A DNA stretch of 30,849 bases from assembly GCA_051005235.1 (NCBI GenBank), contig JBPCJO010000097.1, forward strand, positions 1 to 30,849. The letters run 5' to 3'. A program made the translations under genes and the position numbers. Position 1 is the first letter of the stretch, and each line of letters begins with the position of its first letter. This stretch comes from JALQXV01 sp051005235 (GTDB lineage: Bacteria > Patescibacteriota > Saccharimonadia > Saccharimonadales > 2-12-FULL-41-12). The notes under the pieces were generated by a model, which had not been told where the DNA came from, ran no database searches, and was given only the letters and a program-made list of their open reading frames with translations. This document shows positions 6,761 through 15,583 of this stretch, one piece after another.

Positions 6761-9760
6761 ATGAAGAATCCCCTGAGACAAGGTGGCTCTGGTCGCAAGC
6801 GCGGCAAGCAAACGCAAAGCAGAAATCATCATATAACAAAAAGTGGCAATAAGATTAAGTTGAATCGCAGCTTAATTGGGCGCATGCATGCTCGTAAAGA
6901 TGCGCGTTTACGTAAAAAGGCCGCTTATCTGGCTACCCTACCCAAAGGCCGTCTAAAACGCACTTTGTATCGTCTGCACCCCAAGCGCCAATTTAAATAC
7001 TGGTTTAGTCGACAAGGTGGCATTATGGCTCTCAAGGTTGCTGGTATTGGCTCGCTGTGCGCATTTTTATTATTAGTGGGCGTATTTGCCTACTTCCGAA
7101 AAGATTTGCCAAACTTGCGCGACATATCAGGCAATAACATCGGCGGCTCGATTCAATATTATGACCGCACCGGTCAAGTGCTTCTATGGGAAGATTACGA
7201 CGCCGTTAAACGAACACCGGTAAAAGACGAAAATATTTCCCAGACGCTTAAAGACGCGACCGTCGCCATTGAAGATAAAGACTTTTTTGAACACGGCGGC
7301 TTTGATGTTCGCGGCATTGCCCGTGCCGGCGTCAGTAACACAATCGGTCAAGGCGGCACCCAAGGTGGTTCAACGATCACACAACAACTTGTTAAGCTAA
7401 CCCAAAACTGGACGAAAGACCGAACCTACACCCGTAAAGTAAAAGAACTCATCTTATCGGTTGAACTCGAACGCTCGTATACCAAACAAGAGATATTGGC
7501 CGGCTACCTTAACACCGCGCCGTACGGAGACATTACATATGGCGTAGAGGCCGCTATGCAAGATTACTTTAAGAAGCCCGCCAAAGACGCAACGCTCGAT
7601 GAAGCTGCTTTTTTGGCCGCCATGCCACAGTCACCCACGTACTACTCCCCTTATGGAGCGCGGTACGATAAAGAGGCATTAGTAGGCCGTCAGCATTACA
7701 TACTGGATTTGATGGCCCAGCAAGGCAAGATTACTACCGAGCAACGTGATGCTGCTAAGTTAGTCGATACAGTCGCGACCATTAAAGCCCGTTCACCAAA
7801 GTTCGATGGCATTAAGGCTCCGTGGTTCGTATTAACAGCTAAAGAACAGCTCCTAGCGAGCCGACCAGAGACCGTAAAAGTAGGTGGCATGAAAGTCACC
7901 ACGACGCTCGATATGGAAAAACAAAAGCTGGGTGAAGAACAAATAGCAGCCGGCATTACGCGCGTTAAACGCCAAGGTGGCGATACGGCAGCTCTTGTAG
8001 CTGAAGATGTAAAAACCGGTCAAGTCGTGGCGTTAGTCGGAGGGGTTGATTTTACAAACCCGGACTTTGGCCAGAATAACTATGCCCGCCTTAAGCTACC
8101 GCCCGGTTCGAGCTACAAGCCGTACGACTATGCGGCATTAATCGAGCACACCACTAACTCAGGCGCAGGTTCGGTATTGTATGACAGCCCGGGACCACTC
8201 GATGGTTACCCTTGTACGACTGGACCAAAAAAGGGCGGAAACTGTGCCGTCAACTATGACTTCCGTTATCCTGGCCCACTTACGCTCCGTTATGCGCTCG
8301 GTGGATCAAGAAATATTCCCGCCATGAAAGCCATGCTGACAGTGGGTGTCGATAAGACTATCGAAACCTCCAAGAAATTAATGCAATCACCCGGCACGGC
8401 GGAAGGCGAAGCCCGCGGCGATTATAAGTGCTACGAAGACGATGCCTTAACCAAAGCGAAGCCTTGTTATACCGCGGCAGCAATTGGTGACGGAGCCTTC
8501 CTTAAGATGGACGAACATGTCCACGGTATCGCGACCATTTCGCGGAACGGGCTAAACATTCCGCAGACGTATATTCTTAAAATAGAAGATTCTAGAGGCA
8601 AAATTGTTGAAGAATGGCAGCCAAGCCCGGGCGTCCAGGCAATTCGACCAGAAGCCGCCTACATTGTCGCCGACATGATGAGTGATCCCAAAGCCAGCTA
8701 TCTGCCAACTAAATCTCATAACTACAAGGGCTGGAAGTTTGGCTTTAAAACCGGTACAACTAACGACTCAAAAGATGGCTGGATGGTTGGTATGTCTACC
8801 CAATACGCCGTATCTACGTGGGTAGGCTATCATGACCGCACTAAAGAGCTCAGCGGCTTCATGGAGACAATGACGCAACCAATCGTGGCAGGCTGGATGC
8901 AGAAGGCCCACGACAACCTCCCGCCCGAAGACCGGACAAAACCAGCTGGTTTACAGACACTACCCGCCTTTGTTGTTCGTAACCATGTTGGCGTAAGTTC
9001 GGTTGAACCAAGCCCAACAAATGACTTATTCCCTTCGTGGTATAAAAAGACCAACCCGAATTCACGGAAATCAATTGATATCGTTTCTAATAAACTAGCA
9101 ACCGATTGTACTCCACCACGTGCTAAAAAAGATGTTAGCGGAGCATCTGCTAATGAGTTTTCTAGCGACCGCTTTAATGGAACAGGTGGCGCAAATACAA
9201 GCGAAAAAGATGATATCCATAGATGCCAAGATGCAAAGCCAAGTGTTACTTTAGCCACAAATGTAAGTGGCGCAAACATTACTATTACCGCCACAGGCTC
9301 CCAAGGCACCCACCCTATATCAAGCAATCGCTTTGTCGGTAAGATTAACTTATTAGTTGACGGTAATATAGTTAAGAGCTTTGACATTGGCTCCAGTCCA
9401 TCGACCTTTACCCATACTTATGCTTCTGGACTAACAGGTAACCACGAAGTGTCTGCCCAAATTATTGACAGCGTGTTATATGACGCCGCTGACACTCGCA
9501 CCGTTGATTTTGGCGCGCCGACGCCAGTTAGCGGGATTATCTCATTATCAGCCAAGCTGACTGGCAGCAATAGTAAGTTTACATGGACAGGTGGCACGGG
9601 CACAGTAACCGTCTATCGTGTATCTAACAACCAAGCACTCTGTAATTCAGGGCCATCGAGTAACTGTAGTGTGGTCGCGACTCTTGCTCCGCCGCCAACC
9701 GAAGTCATCGCTAAAGACACCTCCAACGGTATCTCAAACATCACCACAGTCGCACCCTAA
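6761..9760 (+). CDS. Class A penicillin-binding protein (glycosyltransferase-transpeptidase)
   Basis: This 999-residue bifunctional enzyme polymerises and crosslinks peptidoglycan outside the membrane. Residues 1-88 are a very basic cytoplasmic tail rich in Arg, Lys and His, followed by one transmembrane helix at about 92-112. The GT51 domain has catalytic Glu171 in VAIEDKDFFEHGG, then QGGSTITQQLVK and KELILSVELER. The transpeptidase has SxxK at S450-K453 (GSSYKP), SxN at 516-518 (SRN) and KTGT at 663-666. The last 260 residues or so are a Ser/Thr/Asn-rich extracytoplasmic tail with beta-rich, possibly immunoglobulin-like segments and a few cysteines, absent from minimal PBP1a proteins. It is a single-gene unit with its own promoter and converges on the PIN-TRAM gene across a palindrome. 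Confidence 0.95.
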   Translation: MKNPLRQGGSGRKRGKQTQSRNHHITKSGNKIKLNRSLIGRMHARKDARLRKKAAYLATLPKGRLKRTLYRLHPKRQFKYWFSRQGGIMALKVAGIGSLCAFLLLVGVFAYFRKDLPNLRDISGNNIGGSIQYYDRTGQVLLWEDYDAVKRTPVKDENISQTLKDATVAIEDKDFFEHGGFDVRGIARAGVSNTIGQGGTQGGSTITQQLVKLTQNWTKDRTYTRKVKELILSVELERSYTKQEILAGYLNTAPYGDITYGVEAAMQDYFKKPAKDATLDEAAFLAAMPQSPTYYSPYGARYDKEALVGRQHYILDLMAQQGKITTEQRDAAKLVDTVATIKARSPKFDGIKAPWFVLTAKEQLLASRPETVKVGGMKVTTTLDMEKQKLGEEQIAAGITRVKRQGGDTAALVAEDVKTGQVVALVGGVDFTNPDFGQNNYARLKLPPGSSYKPYDYAALIEHTTNSGAGSVLYDSPGPLDGYPCTTGPKKGGNCAVNYDFRYPGPLTLRYALGGSRNIPAMKAMLTVGVDKTIETSKKLMQSPGTAEGEARGDYKCYEDDALTKAKPCYTAAAIGDGAFLKMDEHVHGIATISRNGLNIPQTYILKIEDSRGKIVEEWQPSPGVQAIRPEAAYIVADMMSDPKASYLPTKSHNYKGWKFGFKTGTTNDSKDGWMVGMSTQYAVSTWVGYHDRTKELSGFMETMTQPIVAGWMQKAHDNLPPEDRTKPAGLQTLPAFVVRNHVGVSSVEPSPTNDLFPSWYKKTNPNSRKSIDIVSNKLATDCTPPRAKKDVSGASANEFSSDRFNGTGGANTSEKDDIHRCQDAKPSVTLATNVSGANITITATGSQGTHPISSNRFVGKINLLVDGNIVKSFDIGSSPSTFTHTYASGLTGNHEVSAQIIDSVLYDAADTRTVDFGAPTPVSGIISLSAKLTGSNSKFTWTGGTGTVTVYRVSNNQALCNSGPSSNCSVVATLAPPPTEVIAKDTSNGISNITTVAP

Positions 9761-9784
9761 GAGCTTCGCTATTAACGTCACGAG

Positions 9785-9842
9785 AAGACACTATATAATG
9801 TGAACCGTTTTAGACACAGTGGTTCACATTATATAGTGTCTT
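9785..9842. repeat. Palindromic repeat, copy 1 (perfect 22-bp arms)
   Basis: Arms 9785-9806 and 9821-9842 are perfect inverted repeats around a 14-nt loop. Each arm contains TATATAAT and GTGAACC. The element lies between two convergent genes and could act as a bidirectional terminator, but there is no U-run after the stem. An ungapped relative with 9 differences in about 49 bp is found at 23930-23978, including the loop sequence ACACAG, so this is a dispersed element and not only a local hairpin. Confidence 0.8.
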
Positions 9843-9862
9843 AGACTGTTAGTGGATAGTGA

Positions 9863-10594
9863 CTATTTGCGCGGTAGATTTTTATTTGATGATGGAACTA
9901 CTTGCTGGGCAAACAACATCTTGCCGGCGTCAGTTTGAATAAAACGGCTAACCTCGACATCAACAACTTTGCCGATTGAACGGGCACCGCCGGCCACCAC
10001 AACCATGGAGCCGTCTTCGAGATAACCGACTCCCTGGTCTTTGTTGCTGCCTTTTTGAACGATTTTTACCCGTTTCTTCTCGCCGGGTAGCGCGACCGGC
10101 CGAATGGCATTGGCGAGCTCGTTCACGTTTAACACCCTTACACCTTCGATTGTAGCGACTTTATTTAAATTATAATCAGTTGTACAAAGATCGGCAGATA
10201 ATTTCTTAGCAACCACGACCAGCTTATCATCAGTCGGCAAACGAGCTTCTACCACGTCTTTAGAGATCACTACGTCGCACTGGGCGCTATCTTGTAGGGC
10301 CTGGACCATATCTAGCCCAAAGCGGGCCCTTTCGCGTTTGTGGGCATCATGGCCGTCGGCTAGCAACTGTAGCTCATGAATAATAAACTGTGGAATGATT
10401 AATTGTGATGGTGTAAAGCCGGCGTTGGCTATTTCTAAAATCCTGCCGTCGATTAACGCGCAGGTATCAAGCACCATTTTTTTGCCGCTTTTTTTAGAGG
10501 TTGCGAGACCTGTTGTACGGGTTGCTAAAACTGCGTATAGCAGTCCGACCAGTACTAACGTTTGGGCGATATCGATAATTTCAGATGTGTTCAT
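9863..10594 (-). CDS. YacL-type PIN-TRAM domain protein, membrane-anchored
   Basis: This 243-residue protein has an N-terminal hydrophobic helix (about 8-25). A PIN nuclease domain follows, starting at VLDTCALIDGRI (Asp43, Asp49), with further acidic residues in IIHELQLLADG, LPTDDKLVVVAKK and TTDYNLNKVA. The C-terminal TRAM RNA-binding domain (about 175-235) contains QGVGYLEDGSMVVV and GKVVDVEV. The family includes Bacillus YacL, which has more membrane helices; here only one is visible. PIN-TRAM proteins are thought to be RNA-processing or toxin-like nucleases, but the target is unknown. It starts 12 bp after the radA stop with an AGGA Shine-Dalgarno 7 nt before the ATG, so it is operonic with radA. 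In Bacillus the same neighbours have disA between them, absent here. Confidence 0.88.
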   Translation of the reverse strand: MNTSEIIDIAQTLVLVGLLYAVLATRTTGLATSKKSGKKMVLDTCALIDGRILEIANAGFTPSQLIIPQFIIHELQLLADGHDAHKRERARFGLDMVQALQDSAQCDVVISKDVVEARLPTDDKLVVVAKKLSADLCTTDYNLNKVATIEGVRVLNVNELANAIRPVALPGEKKRVKIVQKGSNKDQGVGYLEDGSMVVVAGGARSIGKVVDVEVSRFIQTDAGKMLFAQQVVPSSNKNLPRK

Positions 10595-10606
10595 TGTAAT
10601 TTCCTA

Positions 10607-11959
10607 TTAAATTTCTAAATATTTATTAAGTGCGCTGCGTGCGTCACTGACTGGTTGTAAAATAGTCGTTTTTTTTGATTGGGTGCTGATTTTTGGACCA
10701 ATCGCTACGTCAAAACCAAGTTTAGCGGCTTCAGCAATACGTCGTTCGGCAAATGGCACGTGGCGCACCTCTCCCGACAAGCCAACTTCACCAAAAACAA
10801 CCGCGTTGGATTTTAACTGCATACCTTTGGAGGCCGAGGCGATAGCCATGCAAATCGCCAGGTCGGCACCGGGTTCGGTAATTTTAATGCCGCCGACAAT
10901 ATTAATATAAATGTCTTGGTCGCTTAAATTGAGCTTGGTACGGCGTTCAAGCATGGCAATTAGCAGATTGAGTCGATTCAGCTCAATACCACTCGCAGCG
11001 CGTTTTGGGTAGCCGTACGAGGTTTTGTTTACGAGTGCCTGAACTTCCACCAGCAGGGCTCGGCTGCCTTCCATAGTGGCCAACACTACCGAACCATCAC
11101 TTACCTGCCGCTCGGCCAGTAAAGCGGCCGAGGGGTTTGTGACTTCAGCTAAACCGTTATCTTTCATCTCAAAGATACCGGTTTCGTTGGTTGATCCAAA
11201 ACGGTTTTTAATACTGCGTAATAACTTAAAGCCGCCGTATCGATCGCCCTCTAGTTGTAGCACCGTATCAACAACATGCTCTAACACCTTTGGGCCAGCG
11301 ATAGAACCTTCTTTTGTAACATGGCCGACTAAAATAACCGCTGTGTTTTTTTGCTTGGCGACCGTTGTTAGTAAATGGGTAGAGTTAGTAATTTGTGAAA
11401 CGGTGCCAGCAGTCGAGGCAACGCTTTCAACCGTCAAGGTCTGGATCGAGTCAACGATTACTACCGCAAAATCTTCTTTGGTGATGGTTGCTGCGATATC
11501 TTCGGCACTGGTGCTGGTTGCCATCTGGATTGGTGCCTTTTCTACCCCTAGCCGTCGGGCCCGCAAACCAACTTGGTGGGCCGACTCTTCGCCACTGACA
11601 TAAAGAATTGGATAATGTTTGGCTACTCCGGCTGCTATCTGTAGCAACAGTGTGCTCTTGCCAATGCCAGGTTGACCGGCAATCAACGTCACGCTGCCGG
11701 CGACTAAGCCGCCACCGAGAACCGTATCGACATCATTAATGCCTGTTTGGATACGCTTGGCATCATCAGTTTTACTGGCTGCCTGGGCGGGTATAATTTT
11801 TAGGCTAGAGCGACGAGCGGTTTTTACCGCGCTAGCAGAGACGATGATGGCTTCTTCTTGCAAGCTGTTCCACTCGCCGCACGTCATGCATTTACCACTC
11901 CACGAGGCAGTTATTGCGCCACAGTTATTGCAAACGTATTGCAAAGATTTTTTAGCTAT
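10607..11959 (-). CDS. radA: DNA repair protein RadA/Sms
   Basis: RadA is a RecA-related ATPase that extends recombination intermediates by branch migration. An N-terminal C4 zinc finger (YVCNNCG...GKCMTCGEW) is followed by the Walker A motif GQPGIGKST, the RadA-specific KNRFGS motif (IKNRFGSTNETG) and a C-terminal Lon-protease-like domain (VVFGEVGLSGEVRHV). There is no ATG or GTG near the start. The first conventional start codon is TTG at 11944, but reading five codons further upstream gives AKKSLQYVC, matching the usual RadA start MAKKxxxYVC, preceded by ATA at 11959. A GGGAG Shine-Dalgarno lies 7 nt before that ATA. I therefore place the start at ATA 11959 (450 residues); ATT at 11962 or TTG at 11944 are the alternatives. 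Confidence 0.93.
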   Translation of the reverse strand: MAKKSLQYVCNNCGAITASWSGKCMTCGEWNSLQEEAIIVSASAVKTARRSSLKIIPAQAASKTDDAKRIQTGINDVDTVLGGGLVAGSVTLIAGQPGIGKSTLLLQIAAGVAKHYPILYVSGEESAHQVGLRARRLGVEKAPIQMATSTSAEDIAATITKEDFAVVIVDSIQTLTVESVASTAGTVSQITNSTHLLTTVAKQKNTAVILVGHVTKEGSIAGPKVLEHVVDTVLQLEGDRYGGFKLLRSIKNRFGSTNETGIFEMKDNGLAEVTNPSAALLAERQVSDGSVVLATMEGSRALLVEVQALVNKTSYGYPKRAASGIELNRLNLLIAMLERRTKLNLSDQDIYINIVGGIKITEPGADLAICMAIASASKGMQLKSNAVVFGEVGLSGEVRHVPFAERRIAEAAKLGFDVAIGPKISTQSKKTTILQPVSDARSALNKYLEI

Positions 11960-11971
11960 AATTAGACTCCC
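11957..11971 (-). promoter_or_regulatory. Shine-Dalgarno and unusual ATA start of radA
   Basis: On the minus strand the upstream stop TAA (11974-11972) is followed by GGGAG (11971-11967), then 7 nt, then ATA (11959-11957) and GCT AAA AAA. The in-frame stop bounds the frame, so only GGG, AGT, CTA, ATT, ATA or the later TTG can be the first codon. The 7-nt spacing is optimal for ATA and too long (22 nt) for TTG. Confidence 0.55.
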
Positions 11972-12943
11972 TTATTGCGTTTTTCGTGGCATGGCATTGC
12001 TATTGATAGCCTCGACTAATTCCTCCTCGGTGGTAGCAATTGCGTTCCGTTGTTCTACAATAGTATTATACTCATTTATTGATGCGCGGGTACTGGCTAT
12101 AAGTCGATTGTAGGCATTTACTAAAGCGTTATAGCCAGGCACCGCAGCATTATATTGGTTGGTGGAATTATCGTTAATTAATGAGTCGAGCCGCTGTTTT
12201 TGCTGTTCAATTTCGGTATTTTGAGCCTCAATTTCAAGTTGGTTTGAGGCGATAGTCTCTTTTAGGGCTGCCAGCCGAGCATCGTACTGCTCAACTTGTT
12301 CAGTCAACTTCACAAAGGTATCCTCATACTTTTCTGAAAAGGCGACGATTTGAGCTCGATTGGTAAAATATCGAGAATAATAGGCTTCGAGTTCAGGAGA
12401 TAAATCTTTAATTTCGGTGGCGAGTATAGAATGAAGCTCATTAGGCACTACCGACGGGTCTTTAGCACGGTATTGCTCAATAGTCTTTGTAAGGCGGTCA
12501 TTTTGTAGACCAGCAAAAAAGCTGCTTGTCATTGTGTCCACCCTGGCTCGTTCTTCGCTACTCAGCCGATCGTATTGGGCATGCAATGTTTCGTGGGCGG
12601 CAGTTACCTGAATAACGCCGCTCAATCGTTCATCGGTCACGTCTAACAGATATATACCGGTTCGCTGGACGTAACAGCCAAGTACAATTGATTGCTCTGT
12701 CGCTGGGCATTTATTCCGAAAGGTGTCTTTGTCGTTGAGTTCGGGGTGGTTAACATAAAACAAGCGGCGAGTCGCGTCGTTCATGGTGGTGTCATTGGCG
12801 AGTCCAACAATCCGTTCGCTTGGCGTATAGTTGCGGAGGGCCCACCAGTCAAATATCTGCTGGCGCTGAGAGATAGCAAACAGCGAGCCAACAATGATGA
12901 CAAGCGATATGATACTGGTAAAAAAGCGGGATGTTTGTTTCAT
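11972..12943 (-). CDS. Predicted membrane-anchored metallopeptidase with coiled-coil tail
   Basis: This encodes a 323-residue protein. An N-terminal signal-anchor (about 6-24, FFTSIISLVIIVGSLFAIS) is followed by an extracytoplasmic domain with two cysteines (in FRNKCPATEQ and VLGCYVQ). That domain contains AAHETLHAQYDRL, an HExxH zinc-binding motif (His117, Glu118, His121). Residues about 200-315 form a long coiled coil (EQYDARLAALKETIASNQL, then EIEQQKQRLDSL). I cannot name the family; a third metal ligand would be needed for activity and is not obvious. I use ATG 12943; a TTG at 12961 would only add six residues. It lies between clpC (86 bp upstream) and radA, whose Shine-Dalgarno directly follows this gene's stop. 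Confidence 0.8.
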   Translation of the reverse strand: MKQTSRFFTSIISLVIIVGSLFAISQRQQIFDWWALRNYTPSERIVGLANDTTMNDATRRLFYVNHPELNDKDTFRNKCPATEQSIVLGCYVQRTGIYLLDVTDERLSGVIQVTAAHETLHAQYDRLSSEERARVDTMTSSFFAGLQNDRLTKTIEQYRAKDPSVVPNELHSILATEIKDLSPELEAYYSRYFTNRAQIVAFSEKYEDTFVKLTEQVEQYDARLAALKETIASNQLEIEAQNTEIEQQKQRLDSLINDNSTNQYNAAVPGYNALVNAYNRLIASTRASINEYNTIVEQRNAIATTEEELVEAINSNAMPRKTQ

Positions 12944-13029
12944 GTGAGTGTACTTACGCAACCAGCGCGTAGATTTATACTGTTATAACTATATAGGACT
13001 TTTACACTTTTGTGGAGATGCCACGGTTA

Positions 13030-15507
13030 CTACTCTTTGATTGCTTTATAGTTTAACTTGTTGTTTCGCAATGACACCTGAACCCTGTCACCTTTAGCGT
13101 AGCTTCCGGTAAGTAAGCCGTGGGAAATCTGGTCTTCAAGCGTATCTTGTAGCAGACGGCGTAGCGGCCGCACGCCGTTTTTAACATCGTAACCACGTTC
13201 TGCTAAATATTTTTTAGCGGCGGTTTGAACTTTTAAGCCAAGCCCATGCCGGACTAAGCGTTGCTCGAGGTTAGCTAACTGAAGTTCCAGAATTTGCAAG
13301 ATCTCATCTTTGGTTAGGGCTCGAAAAACAATTGAATTATCGATGCGGTTAAGAAGTTCTGGCCGCATCATTTTACGCAGCGCTTGCAGCACTTCCTCTT
13401 TGTTGCGTTCGTGCAATGCGTCGAGGTCTTTCTGATCTTTTTTAGTTTCAACGCTAAAGCCCAGCCGAGCTTCTTTTTGAAGTTTTTCGGCACCGATATT
13501 ACTGGTCATGATGACTACCGTGTTACTAAAGTCGATGGTACGACCCTTTCCGTCGGTTAAGCGGCCATCTTCGAGCAACTGTAATAGCATATTAAATACA
13601 TCAGGGTGGGCTTTTTCGATTTCATCAAACAGCACCAGACTATAGGGTTGGCGGCGGATTTTATCGGTTAACTGCCCGCCATCATCGTATCCGACGTATC
13701 CAGCTGGCGCGCCCATCAACCGCGACACGTTGTGATGCTCTGCAAACTCACTCATGTCGATCTTAACCAGAGCATCTTCGCTACCAAAGAACTCTCTGGC
13801 TAGCGTTCGGGCCAGTTCGGTTTTACCTACACCTGTCGGGCCAAGAAAGACAAAAGAACCTATCGGGCGACGATCGTCACTAATGCCGCTTCGGTTACGG
13901 CGGACGGCTTTGGCAACCGCTTCAATCGCTTCGCCCTGGCCGATAATATGCTTTTTGAGTGTATTTTCAAGATTTAATAAGTATTTGGCCTCAGTACGGA
14001 TAACTTTTTGGACGGGTACTCCGGTAATTCGCGCAACTACAGCGGCAACATCGTCACTACTTAAAGCCAACTTCTTTACGTCTTGGTGTTTGGTATGCAA
14101 TTCGGCGATATCTTGGGCTAACTGGCTGGTTCGTGTCTTATACCGTGCAGCGGCTTCGTAATCTTCGTTAGCGGCGGCATCTTCGATCCGTACTTGCAAT
14201 AAGCGCAGTTCTTTTTGGGCTTTTCGCAGCTCGGGCGGTGTTTTACCTTTATCGACACGCAGATGAGCCGAAGCTTCGTCCATTAGGTCAATCGCTTTAT
14301 CGGGCATGAAACGATCATTAATGTAACGCTTTGCAAACCGGACGGTATCTTCGATGACTTCATCGGTGATTGTGACATTATGAAATTGCTCATAGTGTTT
14401 TTTTAACCCTTTAAGGATTGCGGTCGTTTCGGACTCGGTCGTTTCGGGAACTTGCACCGGCTGAAAACGGCGCTCTAAGGCAGCGTCTTTTTCAATGTGC
14501 TTGGTATATTCGTCGGTTGTAGTCGCTCCAATTAACTGCATTTTACCCCTGGCCAAAGCGGGCTTAAGGATGTTCCCGGCGTCGAGTGCGCCCTCGGCCG
14601 CGCCGGCACCGACGATCAGATGTAACTCATCAATAAAGACAATCACGTTTTTATCGGTTTCGAGTTCACCCATTACTTTTTTAAGCCGTTCTTCGAACTC
14701 ACCACGGTACTTAGTACCGGCAATCATGGCAGCCAGGTCGAGCATAACAATACGTTTATCGAGCAAGCTATCGGGAACGTCTTCTTCGACAATGCGAGCA
14801 GCTAAACCCTCGACAATAGCGGTTTTACCAACGCCGGGCTCACCTATCAACACCGGATTACTTTTGTTGCGGCGGCTTAGTATGGTGATGGCACGGCGAA
14901 TCTGGTTTTCGCGGCCTATAACCGGATCAAGTTTTTTCTGGCGAGCCAGCGCCGTTAAATCAGTTCCAAAAAAATCTAGGGCAGTCTTTTTTTGCTGTTT
15001 GCGCACACCAGGTTTTTGAGCCTCGGCAATACCGCCGCCGCTTGATTGTTGACGATGCAAAAAGTTATCAATTTCGGTAACTAACACCTCTACTTCAACG
15101 CTCATATTTTTAAGCAGTTCGGTGGCACGGGCGTTTTTTTGACTTAAAATGCTGTACAAGATATGCTCGGTACCACAATAATCCTGGCTAAAGTCCTGGG
15201 CAATTTCGTAGGCCATCTTGAGCGTCAACTTGGCGACTTCACTTAAGCCTTTAGCTCCCAAGGCTTGCATAGGGCCAGGAGTAACGTTAAGCGCCAACTT
15301 GGCTTTTTGTAACGTCACACCAACACCTTCGAGAAGTTTGGCTCCCATTGAGGAGTCTTGGGCAAGTACACCTAATAATAAGTGCTCGGTTCCGACATAG
15401 GCGCTGCCGGTACCGCGGGCAATAGCGTCAGCGTTACGAAGGCTAGCCAGCGCATTGTCGGTTAAATGATTCAAAAATTCTTGAAAATCAGGCGAAGATG
15501 GCATCAT
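13030..15507 (-). CDS. clpC: ATP-dependent Clp protease ATP-binding subunit ClpC
   Basis: This 825-residue AAA+ unfoldase feeds substrates to ClpP. Two N-terminal Clp repeats (TEHLLLGVLAQ, TEHILYSILSQ) precede the first AAA+ module with Walker A GEPGVGKT. A middle domain with a UVR-like segment (about 405-440, IEDAAANEDYEAAARYKTR) is typical of ClpC. The second AAA+ module has GPTGVGKTE and an LGF tripeptide in KEARLGFS, the usual ClpP-docking loop. The C-terminal D2-small domain is complete. A GAGG Shine-Dalgarno lies 10 nt before the ATG. An upstream sigma70 promoter overlaps a CIRCE operator, so heat-shock control by HrcA is expected. No McsA/McsB or CtsR is in the window. Confidence 0.96.
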   Translation of the reverse strand: MMPSSPDFQEFLNHLTDNALASLRNADAIARGTGSAYVGTEHLLLGVLAQDSSMGAKLLEGVGVTLQKAKLALNVTPGPMQALGAKGLSEVAKLTLKMAYEIAQDFSQDYCGTEHILYSILSQKNARATELLKNMSVEVEVLVTEIDNFLHRQQSSGGGIAEAQKPGVRKQQKKTALDFFGTDLTALARQKKLDPVIGRENQIRRAITILSRRNKSNPVLIGEPGVGKTAIVEGLAARIVEEDVPDSLLDKRIVMLDLAAMIAGTKYRGEFEERLKKVMGELETDKNVIVFIDELHLIVGAGAAEGALDAGNILKPALARGKMQLIGATTTDEYTKHIEKDAALERRFQPVQVPETTESETTAILKGLKKHYEQFHNVTITDEVIEDTVRFAKRYINDRFMPDKAIDLMDEASAHLRVDKGKTPPELRKAQKELRLLQVRIEDAAANEDYEAAARYKTRTSQLAQDIAELHTKHQDVKKLALSSDDVAAVVARITGVPVQKVIRTEAKYLLNLENTLKKHIIGQGEAIEAVAKAVRRNRSGISDDRRPIGSFVFLGPTGVGKTELARTLAREFFGSEDALVKIDMSEFAEHHNVSRLMGAPAGYVGYDDGGQLTDKIRRQPYSLVLFDEIEKAHPDVFNMLLQLLEDGRLTDGKGRTIDFSNTVVIMTSNIGAEKLQKEARLGFSVETKKDQKDLDALHERNKEEVLQALRKMMRPELLNRIDNSIVFRALTKDEILQILELQLANLEQRLVRHGLGLKVQTAAKKYLAERGYDVKNGVRPLRRLLQDTLEDQISHGLLTGSYAKGDRVQVSLRNNKLNYKAIKE

Positions 15508-15553
15508 ACAAAAATTACCTCTTTCTAGTAACTATTATATACTACTATCCACT

Positions 15554-15583
15554 ATAGTACCTGTCCTAGCACTCTGGTGTCAA
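15554..15583 (-). promoter_or_regulatory. Sigma70 promoter of clpC, -35 inside the CIRCE spacer
   Basis: On the minus strand TTGACA (15583-15578) and TACTAT (15559-15554) are separated by 18 bp. The -35 hexamer occupies the 9-nt spacer of the CIRCE palindrome, so bound repressor would block RNA polymerase. The predicted start near 15547 leaves a leader of about 40 nt. Confidence 0.75.

Noticed and set aside
8830..9387. 185-residue open frame on the minus strand
   Set aside because: It is antisense to the C-terminal part of the PBP, has no ribosome-binding site and no recognisable protein features.
9762..9862. Palindrome read simply as a bidirectional terminator
   Set aside because: There is no U-run after the stem, and a second homologous copy lies in a promoter region, so terminator alone does not explain it.
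11076..11603. 175-residue open frame on the plus strand
   Set aside because: It is a shadow of radA, with composition following the antisense of RadA codons.
14495..15019. 174-residue open frame on the plus strand
   Set aside because: It is antisense to the first AAA+ module of clpC and lacks any start signal.
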